The notes under the pieces were generated by a model, which searched no databases, was not told the origin of the DNA, and saw only the letters and a program-made list of their open reading frames with translations. A program made the translations under genes and the position numbers. This document shows, piece by piece, positions 1 through 10,312 of a stretch of 64,000 nt of DNA (positions are counted from its first letter, which is position 1; every line of letters starts with the position of its first letter). Source of the DNA: JAOXRU01 sp965247735 (GTDB lineage: Bacteria > Bacteroidota > Bacteroidia > Flavobacteriales > Flavobacteriaceae); NCBI GenBank assembly GCA_965247735.1, contig CBDFHN010000002.1, positions 3,782,001-3,846,000 on the forward strand, written 5' to 3'.

Positions 1-3000
1 AATACTAAGGTTGCAATCTATTCTGTTTAAATGTTTAAGCTGAGGTGCTTTTGTTAAATCCACAACTAACTTAGGGGTACCTGATATATTTAAGTTTGTT
101 AATTTATTGTTTTTAGAAATATCTAGCGCTAGTAAATTACGATTAAAAGCTAGATCCAATTCTATTAACTTATTATTCTGAGAAACATCTATTGTTTGTA
201 AATCTGTTTGAACCAAATTTAATATACGAAGTTCTGGTGTTTTAGATAAGTCAAGCTGAGGTTTCATATCGTAATTTCCATACAATCTTAATTCTTCAAT
301 AGTATTATTGTTTCTCGAAATATTTAGTTCTTTTAAGTAGGAGTAGGTAACGTCTACTATTTTGAGTTTTGTATTTAATGAAATATCTAATGATTCTATA
401 TTTTGATTGTTACAATCCAAGGTTGTCAGATTTACAAAACACAATAGCCCTTCTAGTGAGTTTATTTTAGTAGCCTCATTGAAAGGTTGTGCAGATGCAG
501 AATTAAGATAGAGAAGAGTAACTGCTCTGGCTTCTGCTCCTTGGATCTCTCCATCTCCATTAGTATCTATAACTGGATTGTGTGTTAAAAGCGCTCTCTT
601 AAAGTTTGGATCAGGGATATTTAAAATTTGCTCCCCTCTTGGGCAAGAATAGCAACTGGAATCAACTTCTATATCTTGATAACCATATTCTACGACTAAC
701 TTTTCAATATCACTAATCTGATCTTGATCGGCACAAATGTATTGGAGTTTTGGGTTGTCTGCAAAGTAAATTTTGTTTTCAATACTCTCGTTTTTTATCA
801 ATAAATCTGTTAGTTGTTCATTATATCCGCAAGTAATATGCTCCAGTTTTCCTAGTTCACTAACGTCTATGCGTTTTAAAGAAGTGTGTTGAATCCACAA
901 ATATTTAAGAGTAACTAAAGAGTTTAAGTCTATATCTTCTATTGGATTTAGTGCACAGTTAAGATTTTCTAGTTTTATTAAATTAGATACATCTATAGTG
1001 CTCAATTGATTGGAATTACACGCAAAGTCAACTAGGTTTGTAAGGCCAGAGACGTCAATAGATGTAAGTTGATTATGTCCACACCAAAGAGAATTCAACT
1101 TAGCTAATTTGCCGACTTCTAATGTTTCTAATTTATTAGAACTACAATTTAAACTTTTTAAATTCGATAAAGAACTAACATTAAGGTGCGCTAATTGATT
1201 GAAACTACAATTTATAGATTTAATACTTGTTAAATCATCGACTTCAAGAGTTGTCAACTCATTATTATTGGTATATAAATACTCTAATTTGGTTAGTCCA
1301 GTTAGGTTTAATGAAGCTAACTTACAATCACTAACAGATAAAGTTTTTAAATTAATAGAAGCACTAACATCTAAACTAGTTATCTGATTTTTGTTATCGA
1401 AATAAGTGTTTCCGTAATGTAGTTCTTCTAGATTAACTAATTTATCAACATTTAACTCTGTAAGTAAATTATTGCTTAACGCTAGTTTTACTAGGTTTGT
1501 TAGATTGTTAACCTCAATTTTGGACAAGCTGTTTGCATTGGCAATCAAATGTTTTAGTTTGATTAAATTATTAACTTTTAACTCTTTTAATTGGTTATTA
1601 TAGCAATTTAGTTTTTCAAGATTCTCAAAATATTGGATTCCTTCTAGATTAGCTATATTTGAAACCGAAACATCTAAGTCTTTAACAGTTAATGCTTCCG
1701 TAACTTGAATTTCTCCATCTTCATTGGCATCGATAACTGGATTATAATTTAGAAGCTTTCTTTTAAAATTTGCATCAGGAATGTATACAATATCATCAAT
1801 TGGTTCAGATGAGCAATTAGAATTGACAATTATATCTTGATATCCATATTCGTTTATTAGTTTTTCAACATCACTAATCTGATCATTATCTGCACAAATA
1901 TATTGGAGTTTTGGGTTGCCTGCAAAGTAAACTTTACTTTCTATGCTTTCGTTTTTTATTAATAAATCTGTCAGTTGTTCATTAAATCCACAAGTAATCT
2001 GTTCCAATTTTCCTAGTTGCCTAGTATCTATACTTTTTATAGGACTATGTTGGATCCATAAATATTTAAGTGCAACTAAGGAGCTTAAGTCAATATCTTC
2101 TATTGGATTGGAAGCGAAAACAAAATTTTCTAGTTTTACTAAGTCAGATACATCTATAGTGGTCAATTCATTAGAGTTACATGCGAAATTAACAAGGTTT
2201 GTTAAACCAGAGACGTCGATATTTGTAAGTTTGTTATTTCCGCACCAAAGAAAATCTAAATTAGGCAATGCGTCTATTTCTAATGTTCCCAGTTTATTAG
2301 AACTACAATTTAATCTTTTTAAATTCGACAAAAAACTGGTGTCTAAATGCTCTAATTGATTATAACTACAATCTATAGATTTAATACTTGTTAAATCACC
2401 AACCTCAAGAGTTGTTAACTCATTATTATTGGCATATAAATATTCTAATTTGGTTAACCCTGTTAGATTTAAGGAGGTTAACTTGCAATCACTAACAAAT
2501 AAAATCCTTAAATTAGTAGAGTTACTAACATCTAAACTAGTCAATTGGTTTTTGGTATTGCCAAAAGGACTGCCACAATGCAATTCTTCTAAATTAATTA
2601 ATTTATCAACTTTTAATTCTGTAAGTAGATTACTATTGACTTTTAGCTCTATTAAGTTTGTTAAATCGCTAATCTCAATTTTGGACAAGGTGTTTTCGCT
2701 GGAACTCAAATATTTTAGCTTACTTAGGTTATTTATATTTAGCTCTTTTAATTGATTATTATTACAATTCAACTTTTCAAGATTCTCAAAGGATTGGATT
2801 CCTTCTAGATTAGCAATATTTGAAACCGAAACATTTAAATCCTTAACAGTTAATGCTTCCGTAACTTGAATTTCTCCATCTTCATTGATATCGATAACTG
2901 GACTGTAATTAAGAAGTTCTCTTTTAAAATTTGCATCAGGAATGTATACAATATCATCAGCTGGATCAGGATTACAGTCTGAATTGAGTTTAATATTAGT

Positions 3001-4056
3001 GTATCCATAGTCATTAATTTTTTTTTGTATTTGAGTCATATCCAATTCATCCGCGCATATGTAGGAAAGACTAGGATTGTTTTTAAAAGAGGAAGAAGAT
3101 TCTTTATTTTTATTTTTAATATACAAGGTCTCCAGTAAATTATCGTTACAGTTGAAAAAATCTAAATTGGAGTTATTATTAAAATTGAGTGTTTTTAGTT
3201 TATTGTTATCAATTGTAACCCTTTGTAAATTAATGTTTTGAGAAAGATCTATAGCTGTTAATTTATTATTTGTTAGGCTTAATGATTCAAGATTTAAGTT
3301 ATTGGAAACATCTATCTGTTCTAATTTATTTCCATACAATTGTAGGTGTTTTAAATTAGTATTTTGAGATATATCAATACTAGTTATATCCATATACAAT
3401 AGACTTAAATCTTCTAATAAAATATTTTTTAAGACATCTATTTGAGTAAGTTTATTTGCACCTAAACGGATATTTTTTAGATTAGTGTTTTTTGAAAGGT
3501 TTATAGTTTTAATGTTATTGGCAAACAACTCTATGTTCTCAAGGTTAATGTTTTGGGAGATATTGATGCTGCTTAAGCGACAATGCCTAAAATTTAGTTT
3601 AATAAGATTAACATTCTTTGATAAATCAAATGTCAAATAAGGATTGGAGCTTAGGTCTAGTTCTTGTAATTGTATATTTTGTGAGGTATCAATGTTTTCT
3701 AATCTATTATTTGATAAGCCTAAATATTCAAGTTTTACATTTTGAGAAATATCAATTTGCCTTAAATAATGGTCCTCACAATCAAGTTTTGTTAAATTGG
3801 TGAAATATTCTATCCCTGCTAATGAGGTTATTTTATCATCACAGGTGCCAGAGCCAAACTCGCCTTCGCAGTCTATAATCAATTCTTTAACTTCTTTTGC
3901 TTCAGAAACTTGTATATCTCCGTCATTATTAGTGTCAATGGAGGGAATGTAATTTAGAAGTCTTTCTTTAAAATTTGAATCTGGAAAGTCGATAATTTGT
4001 CCAAGGCAGAGTTGAGTGGAAAATAGTATGATTAATACAACGTAATGTTTTTTCAT
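1..4056 (-). CDS. Secreted modular leucine-rich-repeat protein (3' end beyond window)
   Basis: Open from an ATG at 4056 to the left edge without a stop (at least 1352 residues), so the C-terminus is missing. It begins with a signal peptide (MKKHYVVLIILFSTQLCLGQ). Four modules follow. Each opens with a calcium-loop-like cap (IPDxNFKxxLL, then D-x-N-x-DGEIQVxEA) at about 4000, 2940, 1790 and 610, and continues with LRRs of the type L-x-x-L-x-C-x-x-N-x-L-x-x-L-x-V/I-S. The two middle modules are near copies with a 1161-bp period. This internalin/BspA-like LRR type is common in secreted flavobacterial proteins, which usually end in a T9SS sorting domain; that end cannot be seen here. A surface adhesion or binding role is inferred. 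The reading frame was spot-checked at the start, near 1800 and at the left edge. Confidence 0.85.
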   Translation of the reverse strand, partial: MKKHYVVLIILFSTQLCLGQIIDFPDSNFKERLLNYIPSIDTNNDGDIQVSEAKEVKELIIDCEGEFGSGTCDDKITSLAGIEYFTNLTKLDCEDHYLRQIDISQNVKLEYLGLSNNRLENIDTSQNIQLQELDLSSNPYLTFDLSKNVNLIKLNFRHCRLSSINISQNINLENIELFANNIKTINLSKNTNLKNIRLGANKLTQIDVLKNILLEDLSLLYMDITSIDISQNTNLKHLQLYGNKLEQIDVSNNLNLESLSLTNNKLTAIDLSQNINLQRVTIDNNKLKTLNFNNNSNLDFFNCNDNLLETLYIKNKNKESSSSFKNNPSLSYICADELDMTQIQKKINDYGYTNIKLNSDCNPDPADDIVYIPDANFKRELLNYSPVIDINEDGEIQVTEALTVKDLNVSVSNIANLEGIQSFENLEKLNCNNNQLKELNINNLSKLKYLSSSENTLSKIEISDLTNLIELKVNSNLLTELKVDKLINLEELHCGSPFGNTKNQLTSLDVSNSTNLRILFVSDCKLTSLNLTGLTKLEYLYANNNELTTLEVGDLTSIKSIDCSYNQLEHLDTSFLSNLKRLNCSSNKLGTLEIDALPNLDFLWCGNNKLTNIDVSGLTNLVNFACNSNELTTIDVSDLVKLENFVFASNPIEDIDLSSLVALKYLWIQHSPIKSIDTRQLGKLEQITCGFNEQLTDLLIKNESIESKVYFAGNPKLQYICADNDQISDVEKLINEYGYQDIIVNSNCSSEPIDDIVYIPDANFKRKLLNYNPVIDANEDGEIQVTEALTVKDLDVSVSNIANLEGIQYFENLEKLNCYNNQLKELKVNNLIKLKHLIANANSLSKIEVNNLTNLVKLALSNNLLTELNVDKLVNLEELHYGNTYFDNKNQITSLDVSASINLKTLSVSDCKLASLNLTGLTKLEYLYTNNNELTTLEVDDLTSIKSINCSFNQLAHLNVSSLSNLKSLNCSSNKLETLEVGKLAKLNSLWCGHNQLTSIDVSGLTNLVDFACNSNQLSTIDVSNLIKLENLNCALNPIEDIDLNSLVTLKYLWIQHTSLKRIDVSELGKLEHITCGYNEQLTDLLIKNESIENKIYFADNPKLQYICADQDQISDIEKLVVEYGYQDIEVDSSCYSCPRGEQILNIPDPNFKRALLTHNPVIDTNGDGEIQGAEARAVTLLYLNSASAQPFNEATKINSLEGLLCFVNLTTLDCNNQNIESLDISLNTKLKIVDVTYSYLKELNISRNNNTIEELRLYGNYDMKPQLDLSKTPELRILNLVQTDLQTIDVSQNNKLIELDLAFNRNLLALDISKNNKLTNLNISGTPKLVVDLTKAPQLKHLNRIDCNLSI

Positions 4057-4096
4057 TTTCTATCTTTTTTATGAATATTTAGCCCAATAAAGCTCT

Positions 4097-4104
4097 CAAA
4101 AATA
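4097..4104 (-). promoter_or_regulatory. Bacteroidota -7 promoter element for the LRR gene
   Basis: Reads TATTTTTG on the minus strand, matching the TAnnTTTG -7 consensus of Bacteroidota primary-sigma promoters, about 41 bp upstream of the ATG at 4056. No clear -33 TTG was found at ideal spacing. Confidence 0.5.
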
Positions 4105-4392
4105 CTTTTTGTTCTTTTTTTTAATCAGACTAAACGCTGAATCCACTATTCTTATCGTTAGATGGCGTTTTCTTTTAGTTTAATTCATAAGTAAAAATAT
4201 AATTGAACGGCTCTGCCTTACCAAATCTTACTTAAGGTACTTGTCAGGGATAAAAAATGATTCCTTCTTATAATCAAGATGATTGATGCCTGTTTAGGGG
4301 AGAAGAATAGCAGCTAACTACCGTGTAGCGACCCGATTTTATGAGGGGCACCCCAATAAATTATGTTTAAACGAATAAGTTTTTACATCTTA

Positions 4393-4496
4393 AGAGTCAA
4401 AGAGTCAAAGAGTCAAAGAGTCAAAGAGTCAAAGAGTCAAAGAGTCAAAGAGTCAAAGAGTCAAAGAGTCAAAGAGTCAAAGAGTCAAAGAGTCAA
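4393..4496 (+). repeat. Tandem repeat, 13 x AGAGTCAA (8 bp)
   Basis: Thirteen uninterrupted identical copies of AGAGTCAA. It lies in non-coding DNA directly beside the rodA-like remnant. Perfect identity suggests recent slippage expansion. It is not a CRISPR array, because there are no spacers. Confidence 0.95.
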
Positions 4497-4604
4497 AGAA
4501 AGATAAAGAGTAAGAGTGTAAAACCTAGCAAGGCGGGGATCCTCCGTAGCTGAAAAATGGTAACGGAATTTCGATGGTAGGGAGTAGTCCAATTACCACT
4601 GCGT
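4497..4604 (-). pseudogene. Fragment of rodA 3' end
   Basis: On the minus strand it encodes the conserved RodA C-terminal motif GLLPTIEIPLPFFSYGGS. A 2-bp insertion (gcggggatcc against gcagatcc in the intact gene) then breaks the frame, and LLGFTLLLFIFL continues in another frame. The final residues of RodA are absent; the homology stops where the tandem repeat begins. The intact gene is at 16131-17408, so this is a decayed partial duplicate. Confidence 0.8.
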
Positions 4605-5039
4605 TCCCAGTTTCGATTCCCAGCAAAGCTTTGTTAGGAAACGCAACAAAACAATAACAAATTGTATAATTAGATAGTCCCTAATTTTGTAACCTATTAT
4701 TAATCTCAGCTTAACGTTTCTATTACTCTACTAATCCTCAAAATAGCACTAGTGAGCGAAATATTCGATGATATGGAATAAAAACATATAGTTTTAGCTC
4801 AATTGCTTTTGTTATATCGTCAAATATTAATAGTGTATAGAGTGCTGTGATCTAAGAGGTTGCTTTTCGTAAATGTATTGCAAATCGTTTTTTTGAGATA
4901 AATATTTGGGTAGTATTGTTTGTTTTTGCATACAGGATATAGTAAATATTAAAAAATGAGATAGCAACAATTTTATTCTGTTGACTTTCTAGCACAGAGC
5001 AGTTTAGTATAATACAAATCAGAGATATAGATGCATCAC

Positions 5040-8000
5040 ATGAAAACTAGATTTAGAATTAATAGTAATAGAATAGGAATTTCAATACTCATGTTTTTAG
5101 TATTTCAAATGGTCTTTTCTCAATTGGATTTAAATTATCCAGAAGAACTTGCCAGAATGGCTAAGATTCCAAACTCTCCAGAAGCACAGGCTTTTACAAA
5201 GTATGGAAGTACTTCCGTGTCATTATATACAGGGACTCCAGATATTAATGTTCCTATTTATAATATAGGAGGACGAGAAATGTCGCTGCCCATAACATTG
5301 TCTTATGATGCTACTGGAATAAAAGTAGAACAATTAGCCTCACAAGTAGGCTTGGGATGGAATTTAAAAATAGGTGGTAGAATTTCGCGAATTGCAAATG
5401 GATTTCCAGATGATTTTGAATACGCTTTTCCGGAGTATAAAACCTTTTGGAATAGTGTAGTGGGTAATCCTATGTTGACTTATATTGAAGATAATACTAG
5501 CTTTAACTCTAAGCAGGAGATTCATGATTATTTCGATTTTATAAAAAAGGTAAGTAGAAATGAGTATGAAACTCAACCTGATTATTTTAGTCTTAATGCT
5601 TTGGGAATAAATGATCATATCGTTATAGATATAGAAACCAAGCAGGCAAGAGCATTAAACAATCCTAGAATTTTAGTAAGCTTTGTTAAAAACTCGACAG
5701 TTAATTCAAGTGCTATCACTGGCTGGATTGTTACTGGAGAAGATGGTGCTAAATATTATTTTAATAAAGCCGAGCTTACAGAATTTCAAGGTGATGATTA
5801 TGCTTTAGAAACTGGGAAATTGACATATGGATTAATGAGGAAGTATAATTCATCATGGGTTTTAACAAAAGTTGAATCTCCTAATAAAAAAGATATTTTT
5901 GATTTTGAATATGTTGATTTTGGATTATGGACACAACCACAAATTTCGGCTCCAACCCAAAGAATTACTAATGAAATTAATGAGCATTTTCATGCTCCTG
6001 CTACGTACCCTCCTTCTGCAACTGGAGGTTCTCGAAGCCAAATGGAGTATAAAATTAAACAACAATTTTTAGCGGTTATTAAGCATAATAACGATACTAT
6101 AATCTCTATTGATTTAGCATCACGAGCAGATATTGATGTGGCCTCAGCGATTACTAGAATTAGTATCCAAAAACCGAACGGATCACTATTAAAATACATC
6201 AATTTTGACACTAGTTACTTTGGAGATACTGCTAGTCAGTTTAGGTATGACAAACGATTAAAACTTGAGGGGATAGACATTTTGTCTCCTAATGGGACAG
6301 CGTTTAAATCTTTCAAATTTGAGTACCATAACCCTGAACAAGTTCCGTCAAGAAGATCATTTGCACAAGACTATTTAGGATATTTTAATGGAGCCACACA
6401 CAATATTGTTTTGTATCCTACCGCAAAAGGAGGTATTGATACCTATCTAGGTGCAGATAGGGCCGTTAGTTTTGAAAATGCTAAAGTGGGAATGTTGAAA
6501 AAGATAACATATCCAACAGGAGGGTATACTAATTTTGAATTTGAATCTCATACCTCTCCTTATGGAGCTGAAGATGAGGTGATAGAAGATAGGTATGCTG
6601 CTGATTTTACTTTAGTTGGAGGAAAAGATAATGCAGTGGCAGCAGAATGCAATTCGTACTGGTGTCAAGAGCTATATTCAACTCCCCCTATAGTAGGACA
6701 TAAAATTTTTACCATCTATGAAGATGGTGAGTATAATCTTCTTTACGAATCTAGCGGACAAAATTCGTTTCCAACATATGCTTTTTTAACCAAGCGAAGT
6801 TTGCCTGTAATTGATGATAGCAGCGGAGATCAATTGCCTTGTGGAGTTGAAAAAGCAGGAGAGCTTAATCTAATTATGGATATGAATACAGGAAAACCCT
6901 TATATGAATCCCGAAATGCTTGGTTTGGTTCTGGATCATATTCTGGAAAGGTATATTTAACAAAAGGCTGTTATCAAATTACTATGATAAATGGAAGTGC
7001 TAACAGTTTTAGTAATTTTAAAGTACATAAAGATATAGTAGTTGTAAATAGACAACCTAGAGCTGGAATGCGAATAAGATCCATAAAAAATTTTTCTACT
7101 GAAAATAAACTAGGGACCTCTAAAGAGTATAAATACATTACTGAATTGCAAGGAGATGAACCTTCTGGAGAAGTTGTTTTTGCCCCAATTTTTTCTTACA
7201 GAACAAGTTCAAAAGTTTATATTAAAAATGATGTTGATGATCAAGGTATTAAAGCAGTAAATTTTCTGAATAGAGTTTCAAGTCCCTCTGGAGGGAATGT
7301 CCCCCATATTGTGTATTCAAAAGTTTTTGAGTTTAATAAATCAATTGAGATAAATTCTAGGAAAAGTAATGGATATACAGAATATGATTTTTATACAGAT
7401 CAATTTGGATCAGGAGTATATTCTACTGGATTGCCTCCTAATGCAAATTATTATATGACCAGTTATCAATTTGGGAAAGAAAAAATGGTAACGGTAAAAG
7501 ATGAAAATGGTGAGAAAAAACAAGAAACAGAATATGAATATATTGATCATCTCTATTATTTAAATAAGGGGATTTTTCTGGAAAATGATTGGGAGAATGT
7601 CTTTACATACCCACAAATTATTTCAGTTCCAAATAGTGAAAAATATACTTATCGATATATTGATTCAAAATTTAGGTATTGGGGTCCATCTATTCCAAAT
7701 GCTCCAAACATTAATATTCCAATTGCACAACCTTGTGATGAACCAGATTGTATAAATAAGCCAGAAGTTGCTCGTAATAATTTTAGGATTACAACTGCTG
7801 GAGGAAGAATAGGAAATACAGTGCGGGTACATAAGAAAGAGTTTTTTGGAGATGCTACAGCATTATCACAAGAAACAATAATGGAGTATGATGAAGATTA
7901 TCTTTTAAAACAAACAAAAACATTGGATAGTAAGGGTGATGAAATGCGTACAAAATATTATTATCCTAATGATAATTTGGTTCAAGGTTCGGATTTATTA

Positions 8001-10301
8001 TTGCAAAAAAACAGAGAAGCAACAGTTGTAAAAACAGAAGTGACTAAAGTTGCAGCAAATGGTAATGAAGTGATTATTGGTTCAAAAGAAAAAGAATATG
8101 CTACTTTTGGATTGGCCGTTTTACCTTCTAAAATAAAAATAAAAAAGGGAAAAAATACGACGGAAAATGAGTACATATTTAGTTATGATCCCGATGGTAA
8201 TCTAAAAGAGTCATATAGAATTAAGAGTCAAGAGCGTGATGGGCTTAATGCCGATAATTTGGTATATATATGGGGTTATGCTTCTGCAAATGCTAGAAAA
8301 AAATATTTGGTAGCTAAGGTTAGTGGAGCCACTTATACAGAAGTGAGTTCATATACATTGGCGATAAAGAATGCGTCTGATTTGGATGATGATAGAACCA
8401 TAGGAAATATAGGTAATGAAGGTGTTTTAAGAGCGGCAATAAATAGCCTAAGAATTAGTTTGCCACAAGCTTCTGTAATTGGGTATACTTATGACCCATT
8501 AATAGGGGTTACGAGTATAACTGATCCTTCAGGTGATGCCTCTTATTATCATTATGATGAATTTAACAGGTTAAGTTATATAAGCGATGCAGATAATTAT
8601 GTGCTTAAAAAGTACAATTATAATTTTCAAGGAGATAAATTAGAGGAGCATGGCGTGCTTTCTGCAAGTTTAGCATTTTCTTCTATAGCACTACTTACCA
8701 ACACCAATGTAATAGCAACAGCACAAGTAATTGGCGGTTCTGGGAAATTCACATACCTCTGGAAAGTAAATGGCCAAGAAGTTTCGGAAAAAAGCAATAG
8801 GCTATCACAGCTGTTTGAGACAACAGGTGACAAAACGATGACATGTATAGTAACCGATTTTGTAACTGGAAAAAAGAGCACTTCTAAGGAAGACATTGTA
8901 GTTTATACCGCTTTGAATGTTCCAGTACTAAATACCACAACTTATAATTTGACAAATAGGGCAGTATCTTTTACAACTTCAAATATAGGTGGAGGTTCTG
9001 GCTCTAGAACTTACGAATGGTATATAAATGGCGTAAAACATAGTGCTACAGCAACCACATTTAATAAGACTTTTACTGCTGGGACTCATGTTGTAAAATT
9101 TAGAGTAAAAGACAGCAAAATAGGGGGGCACTACAAAGAAAAAGAGAAGACAATCCATGTGTATAATAGCTTGAACACACCTAGCTTGGCTGCAAATAAG
9201 ACTTATATTTTCAAAGGAACTAGTATTAATTTCACGACGGCTAATATTGGAGGTGGTTCAGGACATAGAGCTTATGAATGGTACATAAACAATGCCAAGC
9301 AGTCAAATACTGGAACATCATTAAATAAGTCATTTTCAACAACAGGAACCTATATTGTTAAATTTAGAGTACGAGATACTCGAATATCTGGGCATTATAA
9401 GGAGCGAAGCAAGACAATTTATGTATACAATGCACTAAGTACCCCAAATGTAAATTCACCTACCTATAATCTTGTGAATAGAGCGGTCTCTTTTAGCACT
9501 TCGGGTATAGGAGGAGGTTCTGGTCATAGAACTTACGAGTGGTATATAAATGGTGCAAAACGGAGTAGTACAGCAACTGTATTTAGTAAAGCTTTTAGTA
9601 CAGGAACCTATACTGTTAAATTTAGAGTACGGGATATCCGAATATCTGGACATTATAAGGAGCGGAGCAAAACAATATATGTATATAATGCTTTGAATAC
9701 TCCTAGATTAAATCTTCCATCAGGAAATAGCGGTGGTATTTCCAGTAATTATGTTGCAGGAAAAAGCCTCTCATTTGGAACAACTAACGTTGGTGGTGGT
9801 TCTGGGCATAGACGTTACGAATGGTATGTAAATGGAGTAAAACAGTCTAGTACTAGTACTACGTTTTCTAGAACCTATAATAAAGGAACCCATAAGGTTA
9901 AGTTTAGAGTTATTGATACCCGTATATCCAGTCATTATAAAGAGGTGCAAAAAGCCATTTATGTTCATAATGTTCCAACATTAACAGGACCTAATACCAA
10001 AACCTCTACTAGTATTTCTAAAGGACAAAGTGTTGGCTTTGAAGCTTGGGGAAGCGTAGGTTCTGGTAGCTATACCTATAGTTGGTATGTAAATAGTACT
10101 GGTACTCCGTACAATACCGAAACTAATGGGGCATTCTACTATGCTCCTAGTAGGTCTGGTTATTACACCATTTATTGCAAACTTAAAGATGCCAAGACTG
10201 GTTATACTTTACCCTTAAAAAGTAGGCGTGTTTATATTTCTGTGAGATCTTCTAGTGGAGGCTCAGGAGGAACAAAAAAAACAACAAAAAAAAACCAATA
10301 A
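5040..10301 (+). CDS. RHS/YD-repeat surface protein with a C-terminal string of Ig-like domains
   Basis: The start was set at the second ATG (5040; an ATG at 5031 would add MHH), giving MKTRFRINSNRIGISILMFLVFQMVFSQ, a signal peptide. Residues to about 1150 follow the Bacteroidota RHS-associated N-terminal pattern (SVSLYTGTPDINVPIY, ITLSYDATGIKVEQLASQVGLGWNL) and then YD-type repeats (YTYDPLIGVTSITDPSGDASYYHYDEFNRL) at about 1150-1190. Six Ig/PKD-like domains follow, four sharing GGGSG-x-R-x-YEWY and KFRV-D. The tail is Gly/Ser/Lys-rich with no T9SS sorting domain. It sits 11 bp before the second RHS gene, so the two are probably one transcript. RHS shells normally encapsulate a toxin; this one has no core motif or toxin tip and may be a partner or surface anchor (inference). 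Confidence 0.8.
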   Translation: MKTRFRINSNRIGISILMFLVFQMVFSQLDLNYPEELARMAKIPNSPEAQAFTKYGSTSVSLYTGTPDINVPIYNIGGREMSLPITLSYDATGIKVEQLASQVGLGWNLKIGGRISRIANGFPDDFEYAFPEYKTFWNSVVGNPMLTYIEDNTSFNSKQEIHDYFDFIKKVSRNEYETQPDYFSLNALGINDHIVIDIETKQARALNNPRILVSFVKNSTVNSSAITGWIVTGEDGAKYYFNKAELTEFQGDDYALETGKLTYGLMRKYNSSWVLTKVESPNKKDIFDFEYVDFGLWTQPQISAPTQRITNEINEHFHAPATYPPSATGGSRSQMEYKIKQQFLAVIKHNNDTIISIDLASRADIDVASAITRISIQKPNGSLLKYINFDTSYFGDTASQFRYDKRLKLEGIDILSPNGTAFKSFKFEYHNPEQVPSRRSFAQDYLGYFNGATHNIVLYPTAKGGIDTYLGADRAVSFENAKVGMLKKITYPTGGYTNFEFESHTSPYGAEDEVIEDRYAADFTLVGGKDNAVAAECNSYWCQELYSTPPIVGHKIFTIYEDGEYNLLYESSGQNSFPTYAFLTKRSLPVIDDSSGDQLPCGVEKAGELNLIMDMNTGKPLYESRNAWFGSGSYSGKVYLTKGCYQITMINGSANSFSNFKVHKDIVVVNRQPRAGMRIRSIKNFSTENKLGTSKEYKYITELQGDEPSGEVVFAPIFSYRTSSKVYIKNDVDDQGIKAVNFLNRVSSPSGGNVPHIVYSKVFEFNKSIEINSRKSNGYTEYDFYTDQFGSGVYSTGLPPNANYYMTSYQFGKEKMVTVKDENGEKKQETEYEYIDHLYYLNKGIFLENDWENVFTYPQIISVPNSEKYTYRYIDSKFRYWGPSIPNAPNINIPIAQPCDEPDCINKPEVARNNFRITTAGGRIGNTVRVHKKEFFGDATALSQETIMEYDEDYLLKQTKTLDSKGDEMRTKYYYPNDNLVQGSDLLLQKNREATVVKTEVTKVAANGNEVIIGSKEKEYATFGLAVLPSKIKIKKGKNTTENEYIFSYDPDGNLKESYRIKSQERDGLNADNLVYIWGYASANARKKYLVAKVSGATYTEVSSYTLAIKNASDLDDDRTIGNIGNEGVLRAAINSLRISLPQASVIGYTYDPLIGVTSITDPSGDASYYHYDEFNRLSYISDADNYVLKKYNYNFQGDKLEEHGVLSASLAFSSIALLTNTNVIATAQVIGGSGKFTYLWKVNGQEVSEKSNRLSQLFETTGDKTMTCIVTDFVTGKKSTSKEDIVVYTALNVPVLNTTTYNLTNRAVSFTTSNIGGGSGSRTYEWYINGVKHSATATTFNKTFTAGTHVVKFRVKDSKIGGHYKEKEKTIHVYNSLNTPSLAANKTYIFKGTSINFTTANIGGGSGHRAYEWYINNAKQSNTGTSLNKSFSTTGTYIVKFRVRDTRISGHYKERSKTIYVYNALSTPNVNSPTYNLVNRAVSFSTSGIGGGSGHRTYEWYINGAKRSSTATVFSKAFSTGTYTVKFRVRDIRISGHYKERSKTIYVYNALNTPRLNLPSGNSGGISSNYVAGKSLSFGTTNVGGGSGHRRYEWYVNGVKQSSTSTTFSRTYNKGTHKVKFRVIDTRISSHYKEVQKAIYVHNVPTLTGPNTKTSTSISKGQSVGFEAWGSVGSGSYTYSWYVNSTGTPYNTETNGAFYYAPSRSGYYTIYCKLKDAKTGYTLPLKSRRVYISVRSSSGGSGGTKKTTKKNQ
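8731..10250 (+). repeat. Intragenic Ig-like domain repeats (six units, about 260-280 bp)
   Basis: Units begin near 8731, 8988, 9247, 9512, 9792 and 10059. Units two to five encode GGGSG-x-R-x-YEWYxN, a Ser/Thr-rich strand, KFRVxD and YKE-x-x-K-x-IxVxN. The first and last units are more diverged. They form an elongated beta-sandwich stalk. Confidence 0.8.
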
Positions 10302-10312
10302 TATAGCGAACT

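Larger units (their letters stand above)
4310..4604 (+). repeat. Left copy of a diverged direct repeat flanking the RHS island
   Basis: Same order of elements as 15923-16270: a small hairpin (CTACCGTGTAGCG at 4318), then CCGATTTTATGAGGGGCA (4333), an A/T-rich spacer, a short tandem repeat, then the rodA 3' end. The tandem unit differs (8 bp here, 7 bp on the right), and about 50 bp present on the right between the tandem repeat and the rodA homology is missing here. The rodA-like part looks roughly 80-85% identical by eye. Confidence 0.75.
4105..5030. other. Long non-coding stretch upstream of the RHS locus
   Basis: No credible gene on either strand. It contains the left copy of a segment also found beside rodA (about 4310-4604), with a 13-copy 8-bp tandem repeat. 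It also has an imperfect hairpin at about 4611-4655 (TGCGTTCCC pairing with GGAAACGCA). From about 4660 to 5030 it is AT-rich with nothing recognised; it must hold the promoter of the RHS genes, but no TAnnTTTG match stands out. Confidence 0.6.

Noticed and set aside
4393..4496. CRISPR-like array
   Set aside because: The units are 8 bp and contiguous, with no spacers and no cas genes nearby.
4611..4655. tRNA-like T-arm (TTCGATTCC)
   Set aside because: The flanking bases do not pair as a T-stem and no acceptor or anticodon arm can be drawn.
8627..8896. Minus-strand open frames within the RHS and adhesin genes
   Set aside because: They lack family similarity and lie wholly inside strong coding frames on the other strand.
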